Assembly: GCA_020284085.1 (NCBI GenBank)
Contig: JACEVL010000207.1
Coordinates: 910,001 to 974,000 of the forward strand
DNA length: 64,000 bases
Source: Aporrectodea caliginosa
Taxonomy: Eukaryota > Annelida > Clitellata > Crassiclitellata > Lumbricidae
Reading direction: 5' to 3'
A program made the translations under genes and the position numbers. Below are positions 11,540 through 23,241 of the stretch, piece by piece. Each line of letters opens with the position of its first letter. The first letter of the stretch is position 1. The notes below the pieces were generated by a model that saw only the letters and a list, made by a program, of their open reading frames with translations, was not told the origin of the DNA and did not search any database.

Positions 11540-12145
11540 CTACTGAACTCGAATCACAGTGATTGCGGTGCAGAGATCCGAGTACGATTGGCAAAGGGGT
11601 ATGCAGTGGCTACAGACCTTAAAAAGATACGGAAGAGCCATGACATAACAACAACAACAAAGATAAAGTTATGGAGAGCACTGGTTTGTCCGATGGCTAT
11701 ATATATGGTTGTGAAAGTTGGACACTGAGGAAGGAGGAGGAGAGAAGAATAGAGGCATTCGAGATGAAGTGTCTGAGATTGATCATGAATATATCTTGGA
11801 CGGAAATGCGGAAAAATGAATGGGTGTTGGAGGAGGCAGGAGTGGAGAGGAGTCTCCTGAAGACGGTAAAAGAAAGAAAACTTAGTTACTTCGGACACAT
11901 CATGAGAAGAGAGGGAATATGCTTGGAGAAAGACATCATGCAGGGCAACAATGCCGGGAAATCGGAAAAGAGGAAGACCGAGAACAAACTGGTTGAGCAA
12001 CATAAAGGAATGGACTGGATTGACAATGGAGGAATTGATAAGACTGACGGAAGACAGGAGACGTTGGAGGAATATTGTTCATGATGCGGCCGACCCTCGA
12101 AACGACGATGGTTGAGAACAGAACAGAACTCGAATCTAGCAATCG
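11540..12145 (+). pseudogene. RTE-like LINE, C-terminal end (LINE-R copy 1)
   Basis: Encodes the post-palm region of an RTE/BovB-type reverse transcriptase: LKKIRKSHDITTTTKIKLWR, then after a frameshift near 11700 YGCESWTLRKEEERRIEAFE, KERKLSYFGHIMRREG, and, after another slip, VHDAADPRNDDG before the stop. GCESWTL and YFGHIMR are hallmarks of RTE-like C-termini. The endonuclease and catalytic domains are missing, so it is a dead 5'-truncated copy. Confidence 0.85.
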
Positions 12146-12283
12146 AACGTAAAATGATAAATATATAGCGTAGGAACGACACGATTTACAGGTGTTTAAT
12201 CAGAGCTTTGCAGCTGCACTACAATTCTGTGTTTAACGATATCCTGCGGCTGCCAAGGCTGGGCATTGACATCCAGTTTATAC

Positions 12284-12526
12284 ATAATAATAATAATAAT
12301 AATATATTTTCATTTTAATTTAGCGCCTGACAAACGCACTGCGCTGTACATTTACATGTTATGCAATTGAAACAATCTTAACTAGTTAACTACTAACAGA
12401 ACAGACAGCCTGTAATACACGGCGCTAATAGCAGCCTACAAAGCAAATCCGCCCTAACGGGGCTCGAACTCGGTACCTCTCGCACTCTTCGCCAGATGTT
12501 ATCCAACGCGCCACCGGACCCCCCAC
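12284..12526 (-). mobile_element. SINE-1 copy 2
   Basis: Reverse orientation: a short (AAT)n tail on the left, then the body and the tRNA-like head, whose B box reads GAGTTCGAGCCCC on the minus strand. It shares with copy 8 (55795) a GTTAACTAGTTAAG variant in the body and the GGCGCGTTGGATAACATCTG head, so these two form a subfamily. Confidence 0.85.
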
Positions 12527-12756
12527 ATACATAATTACACAGTCGTATTTCGGGCATGTGGAGACTGTTTTTGGGAAAGAGACACATCCAAGGTAAAATT
12601 CCTGGATCAAGAGTTCCAGTATAGGCGAGATAACATCATCACGACACCCACCCGAAGCCATCCAATCCTTCGTTTCCCAAGCTTTCATCCGTTCTCGTCC
12701 TCAACGAAACCCGCTCTGGCAGTTCCTCTGCCCCTCCTCTCTTTGGTCTCTCTCTG

Positions 12757-13310
12757 GCAACCGGACTCGGATCTTCCTGTGACATTTCAGGACAACCCAT
12801 CTGACACGATGCAGCGCTCGTCAATAAGCTGGAGCCCTGCGCTTTGCCTTAGAGTAGCATTTTAGAAATTTGTACTTTGCGATTACGATTGCGATGATCA
12901 TCAAGCACTTCTAGTCGTCGAATGAAAAGCGTGTCATTGCTATAATTAGCATCCAGAATTATAGATCGGCTGGTTAAACAAGAAACATGTATCATGAAAA
13001 CAAGGACACCGGTTGAAACCGGTTGAAGACCTTGCAATTTGGAAGCATTAACTCCCGTTTTATGGTGGTGCCCGTCCAAAGCCTCGATAATGAGGGGCGA
13101 CAATGAATATCCTTGTTGAGACAGACAGCGCTATCAGGCAGCGACGCGCTTTCTCTATCGCTGGCCCTGCGATCTGGAACGGACTCCCTCCATACCTGCG
13201 CCAGCTGCCCAGGATCCACTCCGACACATTCTATCGCAATCTTAAAGCTGTCGTCTTTAGTCGAAGGGGCGCTATATAAATCCTCCTAATGAATAATGAA
13301 TTAATGAGCG
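12757..13310 (+). repeat. Segmental duplicate SD-1, copy a
   Basis: Same succession of blocks as 19845-20835 and 29500-30680: GCAACCGGACTCGGATCTTC, GATTACGATTNCGATNATCA, CCGGTTGAAGACCTTGCAAT. This copy keeps the LINE-L end that copy c also has. The copies are clearly paralogous but diverged, with many small indels. Confidence 0.82.
13118..13300 (+). pseudogene. LINE-L C-terminus in SD-1 copy a
   Basis: One frame reads RAFSIAGPAIWNGLPPYLRQ, then FYRNLKAVVFSRRGAI and the stop TAA at 13277-13279. The stop lies inside the conserved 3' sequence GGGGCGCTATATAAAT; an AATGAAT-type tail follows. Confidence 0.82.
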
Positions 13311-13433
13311 TATTTAAACAGAAAGTATTGCCATTGTTTGTCTTTGTTGCCTAGTGAGTTCGGTCGAGATTTGTATTAAGGTAAAATTTTGCGTCGAGAA
13401 GATCTAGTGATTCGGATTGGATCCACAGTTTAA

Positions 13434-13467
13434 CGGCAGCTTATGACAACATAGGCCGTTGCTGCCG
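13434..13467 (-). repeat. Covarying 3' hairpin (type A), copy A1
   Basis: On the minus strand the stem CGGCAGC pairs perfectly with GCTGCCG around the loop AACGGCCTATGTTGTCATAA, followed by GTTAAAC and TGTGGATCC. It lies about 50 bp downstream of the TATA box of the PSE/TATA module at 13515-13565, in the same direction. Confidence 0.75.
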
Positions 13468-13514
13468 ACAAAGATTAGTTTTTGGCATATTACAGTGATT
13501 CAACGCGATTAAAA

Positions 13515-13565
13515 TTTATTATATTTGAATGACGCTTTCAATTAAAGGTGTGTAAAATCAAAGTT
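13515..13565 (-). promoter_or_regulatory. PSE/TATA module 1
   Basis: Minus strand: CACACCTTTAATT, then 17 bp, then TATAATAA. GCGTTGAATC follows close downstream, with hairpin A1 after it. Its paralogue is the module at 31128. Confidence 0.6.
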
Positions 13566-13602
13566 ATTGTTCATGGATGGATGGATCGATCCAGAGTTTA
13601 AC

Positions 13603-13634
13603 GACAGCTTATGACAACAAAGGCCATTGCCGTC
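13603..13634 (-). repeat. Covarying 3' hairpin, copy A2
   Basis: Minus strand stem GACGGC pairs with GCTGTC (one G-U pair) around AATGGCCTTTGTTGTCATAA. GTTAAACTCTGGATCGATCC and CATC repeats follow, which look like a retroelement tail. Confidence 0.72.
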
Positions 13635-14280
13635 GATAGAAATTATGTTTACATATTACAGCTCTTAGCCATAGTTCATGTTTACGGTATGCGGTATTTT
13701 ATTGATCCGTACTAAGCTTTTAGTAACTGATTTAGTTGACATCAGCGGCTCTGGGAGTCATAAGATATCGTTAAACCTGGGACTATTATTACTGACGGGA
13801 TACGCAGCGGCAATATGTAAGCCAATCAGAGATCGTCCTTTCTGAAACATCGCGGGCGACTAGGTAACAAAGATGTATGTGACCATCTATTTTCAGATTA
13901 CACTGTCATCCGGGCACTCAGCAGGTAAACACACTCGACGGAGCAAACGCAAACAAAGCCAAATAAATCATTCTCGACGTTCTTTTAGTAATTTACAAGA
14001 TACATACGTTGCAAATTATTTTATTGAATTAAGTCGCTTTCGTTTCGTAACGACAATCGTCCAGAAAAGAAACGGGACTAAAACTGTTCTGACCTGCAAA
14101 GGTCCCGGATGTAAAATCAGAGTCACAGACATAATCTACAACAATGACCCAATTTTCGTCCGTTTCGAATCCCTTCAGTAATAATAATCCCAGGTTAAAC
14201 ACTGGGAATTAGTTCAACGTTTAACGACATGTTGTGGATGGCATTGCCATCCCTACTAAGCCCACACAGTACTCATTTAC

Positions 14281-14343
14281 CCACCCACACACACGCACAC
14301 ATGCGCACAGCACACACGCAGATACACACACACACACACTGGG

Positions 14344-14380
<37 letters not shown>
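14281..14380. repeat. (AC)n then (AT)n microsatellites
   Basis: Imperfect CA/CG dinucleotides run into about 17 AT units and end in (ATT)n. A second AT run lies at about 14497-14528. Confidence 0.9.
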
Positions 14381-14383
<3 letters not shown>

Positions 14384-14869
14384 ATTATTATTAAATAAAT
14401 TTGTAACGCGCGCAAGGTCACACCGAAATGTGAACACTGAGGCGCGGATAGTCACACCGCCAGATGAAGATGCACGCAGGTTTCTAAATCACACACACAT
14501 ATATATATAATATATATATATATATATAATTATACATTATGTACACCATTATAATAAAATATAAATATACAATGAACGACGTTAGTGTTAATATTCGTCT
14601 TTTAAAATCCTGCAATGTGGAAGATAATCTTGCCTATATTTATAATGGCAAGTTTCAATAATCAGTTCAACGTTACTTGCATTCAACCGCAGTGTTGCGA
14701 CTATTTCTGCAATACTTTAAGTTTAAAAATAGTAAATAGGCCTACATCTGTAGGCCATTAAAGATAATCAGTAGTTTTTCACATATTATTTTGACAGAAA
14801 AAGCAACACAGATGTTCTATAATATGCAGTTACCCCGCTCCTTGAGCAGTTTCACGGAACCCAGGTTTG

Positions 14870-14925
14870 GAAAGACTGCTCAAATTAAACACCTTTAATT
14901 TCATTTGTTATTGCGGTATAATTGC
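14870..14925 (+). promoter_or_regulatory. PSE/TATA module 2
   Basis: GACTGCTCAAATTAAACACC with TTTAATT, then GGTATAATT at 14914-14922. The downstream region is cut off by the (TCAA)n array at 14995. Confidence 0.52.
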
Positions 14926-14991
14926 TATCAACTTGGTTTGATTTCCAGATTTTCCTTCCTTTTGAATATTAGTGAAATTGAAAAGTTCCGT

Positions 14992-15210
<219 letters not shown>

Positions 15211-15284
15211 CTCTTTTATTGAAGCCAAATAAAACACATAACATTTCAACATAAAATATCAGGATTGGCCGCAAGAGGAGTCCC

Positions 15285-15520
15285 AAAAGGGATCAATATT
15301 CCGCTCAATCTCGTGCTTTGGCTTTTATTGTCCCCAATCTTCCTCCCATGACTCGCTCAATGCTTCAAACTGAGGGATTCTTTGCATCCTTTGGCTGCTT
15401 AAAACTAACCTTATTTTCTCGGGGTCCCTCGCACTGGGAGCCTCTGGTTAGTATATCACTGTGAGTGGTGCTATATAAATTTACAGGTACTGAGGTACAG
15501 TAAGTAAGTAAGTAAGTACA
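15285..15520 (+). pseudogene. LINE-L C-terminus with TAAG tail
   Basis: Encodes LAFIVPNLPPMTRSMLQTEG and LFSRGPSHWEPL, then GTGGTGCTATATAAAT and (TAAG)n. The LFSRGPSHW ending also occurs in the copy at 48306-48700. Confidence 0.72.
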
Positions 15521-15924
15521 ATACAATACAATATGTGCATGTATTTATGTACGTTGCATCAATACACTTTGAATACACTACGAGTGGATTCATGCCCCTT
15601 TCGTTTACCTCGCACAAACACTGTAAAATTGTTACCGTCATCGTTACCCTATCTTTAACCTTCGTAACCGTTGACTCACCACGTCGATGATCCGAGAGAG
15701 AGCCAGACCGAAGGTAACGTTGAGCGGATGAGAGGCATTCAATGAAGGTCGTATCCTAGGATCGTAGTTATGGAGAAGGTCGCTTATCAAACGGTATTCG
15801 TTGTCATCGCTCGTCACCATGGCAACTGAAATGGCAGAAATAAATGAGCAAAATTGAAAACGTGAATAATGCATATCTTGGTTGATATCCGTCTTATAAA
15901 ATGGCTATGTTAGCTAATTGTTTT

Positions 15925-15975
15925 CAGCGCTATTTCAGACACCTTTAATAGGGTGTTACCTTATGCTATATAGTC
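15925..15975 (+). promoter_or_regulatory. PSE/TATA module 3
   Basis: CAGACACCTTTAATA, 17-19 bp, then GCTATATAGT. A type A hairpin lies about 40 bp downstream, but in antisense (16017-16050). Confidence 0.6.
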
Positions 15976-16016
15976 GTGTAACGATGCATTATTTTCTTTC
16001 GTCGGGATTGGATCCA

Positions 16017-16050
16017 CAGTTAAACGGCAGCTTATGACAACATAGACCGT
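16017..16050 (-). repeat. Type A hairpin, degenerate copy A3
   Basis: Minus strand AACGGTCTATGTTGTCATAA then GCTGCCGTTTAAC. The 5' stem arm has decayed, so only the loop and 3' arm match. Confidence 0.6.
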
Positions 16051-16349
16051 TTCGTCAATCATTTTGATGACATTATTTTTAATAAGTTGATGTTATAAAA
16101 CAAGGGTAGTCAGTTGGCTTGAACTCACTTTCTAGCAACCTTAATATGTAATTAACCCACGGTATGTAGGCGTGGAACAGACCAAATGAATAGTCGACAT
16201 TTGGGCCACATGATGTATTCAGGCCATAATATGGAATTATATACTTCAAGTAGAGACAGGTTGAATTTTTATCGCGATTTCCTGCCAAATGATTTTTATA
16301 TTTTCATCAAAAAGGGCCAAAATATTGGACTAATCGTCCTTAAATTATT

Positions 16350-17545
16350 CTATAACTTCATTATGATATCCTTAGACCTTAGACATTTAGTCCTTCCCGT
16401 GCAGGACTGCACATCGGGCAACGCAGCTTCTCCACGACTAAAGAAAAAAGACTCGAGGGACTTGTAGAACCCTGTCAGATGGCTTACAAGTAAAAAACGG
16501 AGCTTAAGTGGTAGGTCATTCCAGATGGAAGGGCCAACAACCGAGAAAGCACGGCGCTGCCTAATAGCCAAGCGAGTCCGTGGAACAAGGAACTCACCCC
16601 TCGTCGCACAGCCAAGCACCCGACGCGCTGGAACATCAGACACTGGGCGGCAAAGATCACGCAAGTAAGATGGAGCGCAGCCAAGAACACAACGAGAAAC
16701 CAGAGCAGCAATGCGATATGAGATCCGCTGAGACACAGGCAGCCAATGCAACACATCACGCATGTATGCAGAGACAGGAGAGTACTTAGGAAGCCGTCCA
16801 ATAAGCCGAGCAGCCGAGCGTAGAACTCGATCTAGTCGCCCCAAAACACCAAGGGGAAGGCCAGCAAGTAGTGAGGAACAATGGTCAATTCGACTAGTAA
16901 CAAAGGCATGAACAAGGACCACAACTGCATCATGAGAGAGAGAGAGCGAGAGACCACTCGAAGCTGACGAAGCTGATAATAACAACTCCGTGCAATTGAG
17001 TTCACATGTTGAGACAAAGTAAGCTCGGAGTCAAGAGAAAGTCCCAGATCACGAACTGTGAGAGAAAAGGTTATGTGAGGAAAGAGCAGGGTAAGTTGAG
17101 GAAAGTCGATACCCTGCAATTGTCTACGGCTACCAAGCCAAATGAGCTGTGTTTTAGAGGGATTTAAGAGTAGCCGATTGGAGGCCATCCAAGAAGAGAG
17201 GACATCCATAGTCAGACACATCTGACTCACAGTAGCCACCGCATCGGCTGAATGGGTGTGGATGTAGGCTTGCACATCATCGGCAAATAGTTGGTGTAGA
17301 AGCCCCTGAGACGTCAACAAGGAGCAGACATCAGCAGTATAAAGAAGATAAAGCAGCGGGCCCAGGACAGAACCCTGGGGCACACCCAAAGGGGCAGGGA
17401 CCCAAAGAGACCTGGACGAACCAAGGACTACACAATTTGAGCGGTCAGTTAAAAAAGATCTAAGCCATATCAGCACTTGGAAAATGCTAATAAATGTAAT
17501 CCCAGCAAGTGGTTCCTTTTTTCGGCTGAGATCACATAGTATCAA
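16350..17545 (-). pseudogene. LINE-L reverse transcriptase, longest copy
   Basis: The best representative of the L2/CR1-like family. One frame (17545-16832) has LGVPQGSVLGPLLYLLYTAD, the catalytic LFADDVQAY, WMASNRLLLNPSKTQLIWLG and VRDLGLSLDSELTL. A slip in the GAGAGAGAG tract near 16930 moves it to a second frame (16985-16350) with HAFVTSRIDHCSSLLAGLP, LHWLPVSQRISYRIAALV, FLVPRTRLAIRQRRAFSVVG and IWNDLPLKLR. The endonuclease half is missing. A LINE-N 3' end begins directly beyond its 5' truncation point. Confidence 0.9.
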
Positions 17546-17552
17546 AGCTAGA

Positions 17553-17727
17553 CACCAACCACCTGCCTAACATGGCCCTCTCTGAATAACCTGCCATGAG
17601 CTCAAAAACAACGAAGAGAGAAGCAAAGGAAACTATTGGACGAAAGTTATATTAAAATGAACTTAACTATATCAATATAATTTAAAGACGTCAACGGCCT
17701 TTGTAGTCACAGGATGTCGTTAAGCCA
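17553..17727 (+). mobile_element. LINE-N 3' UTR fragment with hairpin A4
   Basis: Matches the 3' UTR of the LINE at 20854-23241 (CAACCACCTGYC, GAAGCAAAG, AAAATGAACTTAA). It ends in a hairpin with stem GACGTC (17687-17692) and GATGTC (17713-17718), then GTTAAGCC. The rest of the element is gone. Confidence 0.75.
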
Positions 17728-17730
17728 TGG

Positions 17731-17781
<51 letters not shown>

Positions 17782-17782
17782 G

Positions 17783-17814
<32 letters not shown>

Positions 17815-17881
17815 ACTGCTACTGCTACTACTACTGCTACTGCTACTGCTACTGCTACTGCTACTGCTACTGCTAATGCTA

Positions 17882-17969
<88 letters not shown>

Positions 17970-17970
17970 T
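17728..17970. repeat. Compound CTA/CTG/AAT trinucleotide array
   Basis: Starts directly after the LINE-N 3' end: CTA units, then CTG-rich (17741-17815), then CTA/CTG mixed, ACT and finally AAT. Successive point changes inside one tail array would explain the zones. The poly-Leu and poly-Asn frames are artefacts. Confidence 0.9.
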
Positions 17971-18558
17971 GGTGTCTGTATAATGACCTTCTGCAAGCTT
18001 TTATTTGAGGTGAAATCGCCTGTCCTGGCAGCTACAAGATGTCATTAAACACAGAATAATACGAGATAATTGCATACGCTCTGCTTTGACACTTTTAAAT
18101 TTAGTCTTGTCGACGCTATAAAAAAACTCGGCTACGAAGAATAACATCAGTGTCAATTCCTAGGAGAAAATATCGATATGTAACGTGCAACTGCTCCAAC
18201 AGCCATTATACGGTGTTAACAACAAATATTTAAAAAATCGCGTCGCTGTTGGACACCTGTATTTTAGTTCCTTTCAGAGGTATATAAATCGTGTTTTCGT
18301 ACAAAATTTAATGATAATCGTCAGTGGATACCGAAACAACTTCTTGCTCGTTGGAATGATCATGGGTTAACCGCCCATGTGATCGAACTCGAAATTATTT
18401 AACCCAGGAGCTACGTTGGGGGAAATCTCACGAATTTACATTGTAAATAGCAAAATACATCTAATTTCCTCAGAGATAAAATGTGCTGTATTACAATAAG
18501 ACTGAATTCGACACTAAGAACTTGTTAAATTACGGGCAACTTGTAGAGTGACGTCTAT

Positions 18559-18805
18559 GGGGGGGGGGGGGGGGGGGTCGGGGGCGATAGCGCATTGGAT
18601 AACAACTGGCGTAGAGAGCGAGAGGTACCGAGTTCGAGCCCCGTAGGGCGGATATGCTTTGTAGGCTGCTATTAGCGTCTTGTATTGCAGGCTGTCTGTT
18701 CTGTTAGTAGTTAAGATTGTTTCAATTGCATAACATGTAAATGTACAGCGCAGTGCGTTTGTCAGGCGCTTGATTAAAGAAAATAAATTATTATGATTAT
18801 TTTAA
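18559..18805 (+). mobile_element. SINE-1 copy 3, preceded by a G run
   Basis: A run of about 19 G (18559-18577), then a head with GATAGCGCATTGGATAACAA, a GAGTTCGAGCCCC B box and the canonical 3' end. Only a short AT-rich tail. The G run may be an expansion of the GGGG at the SINE 5' end. Confidence 0.84.
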
Positions 18806-19145
18806 TTATAGACTCGTCAATATGGTTAATGAAGGAAAAGTTTCACCCATATTGTCGTATATAAAACCTCATAAACGTTTAAATTGTTCTTTAGAGATAA
18901 ATTCACAATTTTATATACTGGAATGTTACCTATAATGAGGTGTCTAAGGAGAACTATTATTAGTGGGGTTCCAGGCTAGCTACAGTACACTGTAATTTGG
19001 TAGTGCGCTCTTTACGGAGCTCAGTAATTGTGTACATATTTTGGAATGGTTTCAAAGGACATAATCAAGAATTCTTACCCTGATGGTGGATAACCACACC
19101 ACCGTTTAGTTTCTCTCAATCTAATCACTGCTCAATGTGGCAGCC

Positions 19146-19231
19146 ACTCTGTCTCTGTCTGTATCTCTGTCTGTCTCTGTCTCTCTCTCTGTCTCTGTCT
19201 CTCTCTGTCTCTGTCTCTCTCTGTCTCTGTC

Positions 19232-19285
<54 letters not shown>

Positions 19286-19312
19286 ACACACACTCTCTCT
19301 CTCATGCTCTCT
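19146..19312. repeat. Polypyrimidine CTGTCT/CT tract
   Basis: Imperfect (CTGTCT)n, (CTGT)n and (CT)n; strongly strand-asymmetric. The long Ser/Leu and Arg/Glu frames over it are artefacts. Confidence 0.9.
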
Positions 19313-19334
19313 CTGCATTTGATCCAGTGTAATA

Positions 19335-19527
19335 TAATATAATTATTTTCGTTTATTCAACACGGTTGACACACCGGTTACAGTGTACACTTATGCAATT
19401 GAAAATCTTAACTACTAACAGAACAGACAGCCTGCAAACACAAAGCATATCCGCCAAGACGGGGCTCGAACTCGGTACCTCTCGGTCTCTTTGCCAGATG
19501 TCAGCGTCTGCTCCGTTATCGCCACAT
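19335..19527 (-). mobile_element. SINE-1 copy 4, alternative 3' end
   Basis: Head and B box as in the other copies, but the 3' part reads TGTACACTGTAACCGGTGTG and TCAACCGTGTTGAATAAACG instead of the TGTCAGGCGC ending. It shares this subfamily with copies 6 and 7. Confidence 0.78.
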
Positions 19528-19799
19528 GTTGCACATTAGTCTAATTGAACTTATTAATTATGACTGTAGACTTGTAGTATAAACAGAAGAAAACAATTAA
19601 AGATGTTTCTGCGAGCGTTGATGAGATCACTGAGATTCGCTTTGATCGACGGATACTCCACCTGGCGATCAATCTCGATCACCCACCAAAGAAATACGAC
19701 AGAAATGATCCCTAAAGAATTGATCTTAATAAATGCACAATTTCGAGTTTCTCTGCGTTTGACGGATTAGACCACAGACGTATATCGTGATTGAACCAA

Positions 19800-19870
19800 C
19801 TATCTGCCGGTGGGAGGAAAAGTGGGGTTTTATATTGGGTCCGATACAACCGATTTAAAGGTGTCTAATC
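19800..19870 (-). promoter_or_regulatory. PSE/TATA module 4
   Basis: Minus strand: CCCAGATTAGACACCTTTAA, 19 bp, then CAATATAAAACC. Paralogous to the modules at 29498 and 44206. Confidence 0.62.
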
Positions 19871-20835
19871 TGGGCTTACTATTATATTGTTGAAGTCAAT
19901 GGTAACGACATCTGGCGGCTGCCAACGTCTTTCAAGTCGACCGACCTTATCCTTTTATAACGATGTCAGAGTGTGAAAAAGATAAAACATGCGAGCATCT
20001 AGCGGCTGAAAAGCAATTTAAACAGATTTAGATTTTTTTGTATGTCATAGCCATGTAATCAATTTGTGTATAAGTTTGTCATTTAGTATTTAGCGACGTC
20101 TGGGGGCTGACAGACGCTCTCAGTTCGACCTTATCTTAAGGAGAGTTACGTTATTCGAAATGAATCTTTGCCGTAGGAAGAAACTTTAGTAAAGTTCTCA
20201 CCATTTATTTACGATGGGCAATTCAGCGATGACTAATTGAACGACTGTTATTTACATAAATTTATTAATTGAACGTTTTTACGGTTGGTTCGTTGCTGTT
20301 TAACGGCGATGTGCCACAGCAACAAGCTTTAGATTGACAGAACCAGAGTGAAGGGGGGAGGTAGAGTGGCCATCTATGTCAGTCTGTTGTCTCTCTGTTA
20401 GCCTCTGCTTGTATGTCTTCGCGTCCGTGTGTCTGTCTGTCTGTGTCTGTCTGTCTTTCTGGCGATCAAAACATCTATTTTGCAACCGGACTCGGATCTT
20501 CCTTTGTCATCTCAGGTCAACCCCTCTGACGTGACGCAGCGCTCGGTTAATAAGCTGGCGTCCTGCGCTTAGCTTTAGATTAGCGCTTTAGAAATGTGGA
20601 GTTCATAAGACGTCGTTAAACGGAAGATTAAAAAGAGTATTGTATGGATGTAAAGATTACGATTACTATCATCAATCTTTTCTAGTCCTCGAATCAAAAA
20701 CATGTCAATGATATTAGCCTGGATAATATAGATCTGCTGGTAAAACAGGAATTTCTGTAAACAAGAACCAGTTGAAACCGGTTTAAACGTCGAAGACCTT
20801 GCAATGGGAGCGCAATTTCATCCACTTCATCCAAC
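19845..20835 (+). repeat. Segmental duplicate SD-1, copy b
   Basis: Collinear with 29500-30400 over most of its length: GGTAACGACATC, AAGCAATTTAAACAGATTTA, GAATCTTTGCCGTAGGAAGA, GAACGTTTTTACGGTTGGTT, CTTTAGAAATGTGGAGTTCA. It is cut at about 20841 by the LINE-N insertion. Confidence 0.85.
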
Positions 20836-20853
20836 GTGTTCAACCAAATACCA

Positions 20854-22275
20854 ATGAATATCATGAGAGCTGTATCTGGATATGGATGGGGAGCATCCAA
20901 GCGAGCCCTTTTATCCATTTACAAAGCTATAATTAGATCAGTTCTTGATTATGGCGATGTGGCATATAGCACAGCAAGCTCTTCCCAGTTGAAAAAATTG
21001 CAAAATATTCAATCTGAGGCTTTGAGGTTGGCTTGTGGATCAGCTAAAGGCACCCCGATCATAGCCCTACAAAATGAGTGTGGTGAATTACCACTCCACC
21101 TACGTCGCTTAAATAACTCGCTCAAGATTGGATCTAAGATCATCAGTTCTAAAGATCACCCAGCGGCGGAGGCTATGCGAGACCACTGGTCAAATTATTA
21201 TTATGCATCCTCTGTTAAATCAAATTCTATGTTTAAAAGAACTGAACATTTTTTCTCCTTAAATTCTCAGCCATTTAATTCACCATTTTATCAGTCAACA
21301 GCTCCGTGGCTGAACAAAACCATTAAAGTCGATCTATCCTTGAAAAGACATATCAATAAAAAGACAGACTCCCCTGATATTATGTCATCGTTGTCATTAG
21401 AATTAATTAATAAATATGTTGAATATGTATCTGTCTATACAGATGGATCTAAACTTGAACATAAAGTTTCAGCAGCTTTCTGTATACCTTCTATGCAGAT
21501 CCATAATATTTATAGAATAGCAAATGACTCCTCGATTTATTCAGCCGAATTAACAGCAATAACTGAAGCAATTAAATGGATTGTTGAAAATGAAAATGAA
21601 GAAGCAAATAAATATATAATATTTACTGATTCATTAAGTGTAGCCACATCAATAAAAGAGAATAGGTCTTGTTCACGACCTAATCTATTTCTTGAATTTT
21701 TAGATAATATTAATAAACTAAAACATAGTAATGTTCTCATAGCATGGATTCCTAGCCATATTGGTTTATCTGGAAATGAAATGGCAGACACGCTGGCAAA
21801 GAAGGGGCTGGAAATATCTGTGATTAATTCAACAAATTATTTAGAATTAAAAGAAATCTATTCCTTAATAAGGAATTATGTAATTAATAAATGGCAAATT
21901 GAATATAACCTTGAATCAAAAGGAAGATTCTATAAATCTATTCAACCTTTGGTGTCCACAAATATAAAATTTATAGACTCTCCAAGGAAACGTGAAGTTC
22001 AAATTACCAGACTTAGAATGGGACATATCTTAAGTAATACATGGTTGAAACATATAGGTAAAAGCCTAACGGACTTATGTGCTGAATGTCAGGTGCCTGA
22101 CACTATTCATCATATATTAATTGCTTGTAAAAAACACGACATATCAAAATTAATATTTGAAAAATGTGCAAAGAAAAAAGTGGAATGCACTGTTGAAAAT
22201 ATATTGTCTATTCCAGATATTTATCTCGAAGTATATAGCATACTCATGATTATAACTAATGGGAAAATTATGTAG
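20854..22275 (+). pseudogene. LINE-N copy C: RT thumb, RNase H and CCHC knuckle
   Basis: Open frame covering only the end of the polyprotein. MRAVSGYGWGASKRALL and IIRSVLDYGDVAY are post-palm RT sequence. The RNase H domain has all four acidic residues in context: YTDGSK (Asp 202), SAELTAI (Glu 238), IFTDSLS (Asp 265), GNEMADTLAKKG (Asp 317), plus IAWIPSHIGLSG. A knuckle DLCAECQVPDTIHHILIAC follows. RNase H would remove element RNA during second-strand synthesis. Presence of RNase H points to the I/Nimb group. The first Met at 20836 lies before the insertion and is not a real start; the frame itself is undamaged to its stop. Confidence 0.9.
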
Positions 22276-23183
22276 AGATTATTAATAAATAGTGTAAATA
22301 TTATCTGAAAATACTCTCTGCAGGTAATATGTGTAACTACATAACTTAGATAACGGCAATAAATATTGACTAATGCGGCTGGATAACGGTTGCTGGAGTA
22401 GAACATCATAACTTGCTTCAGAATAATGGTCTATGATTATAGCAATTGAATTGGTTTGTTTATGGTGATAAATGTATGGGTTTCTAATTTGAATGTGTTT
22501 TTTTATTGGATAGAACTGATGCTTAACAATGTTTTTAATATTCTTGGTCTTTAGTTATTACTTAAAACTAGTTTGAAAATGTTTATGTATAGGATTCATT
22601 TTGAGTTAATTGTAATTGATAAAATCAACATTTAATAATATTGATGCTTTGATTGTCATGTTGATATTGATTATTGAATCTGTTTGTACTATTCTTGATG
22701 GACTAAGAATATTGAACATTGATTGATTGTAAATGTAAAATTGATAGCTTGATGTTAATTTAGAGAGATAGATGTGATGCTCTGCAAATATTGTAATTAA
22801 GAATAAGAATTAGATTAAAATTGAGGAGAAAACAGTTATTAATAGAGCCTATATGGTCGCCAAAAAAATTAATGAAAAGCCTGTACGGCTAGAAGATTAA
22901 TTTTGTTTCTTTTTAATATCAAAAAAAGAAGGAAAAAAAGGAGAAAAAAAAGAGCAACCACCTGTCAAATTTCATCGTTGCAACTTCCTGTCAGAAAAGA
23001 AGCAAAGACAAGAAAAGAGAAAGAATTCTGATGAAAAACATTATTCGAAAATGAACTTAAATACGTCAAAAACTTTAAAGTCGTCAATATCCTATCAGAA
23101 ATAGAATCCAAGACGGAAAAAAGATAAAGAAAACTGATGAAAACACTACACGAAAATGAACTGAAATGCATCAAAACTTTAAA

Positions 23184-23241
23184 GACGTCAACGGCCTTTG
23201 TTGCTAAAAGATGTCATTAAACATTGGATAAATAAATAAAT
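23184..23241 (+). repeat. Hairpin A5, 3' terminus of LINE-N copy C
   Basis: Stem GACGTC (23184-23189) with GATGTC (23210-23215), one G-U pair, loop AACGGCCTTTGTTGCTAAAA, then ATTAAACATTGG and (ATAA)n. The target-site duplication begins at once after it, which shows that this hairpin is the true LINE 3' end. Confidence 0.85.

Larger units (their letters stand above)
13310..14960. repeat. Segmental duplicate SD-2, copy a
   Basis: Blocks here recur at 31020-31790 and partly at 27200-27720, including GCAGTGTTGCGACTATTTCT, GATAATCAGTAGTTTT and a promoter-side block with GAAAGACTGCTC. No protein-coding content was seen in any copy. Confidence 0.75.

Noticed and set aside
19121..19332. Ser/Leu- or Arg/Glu-rich proteins
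   Set aside because: Artefacts of a CTGTCT/CT polypyrimidine tract.
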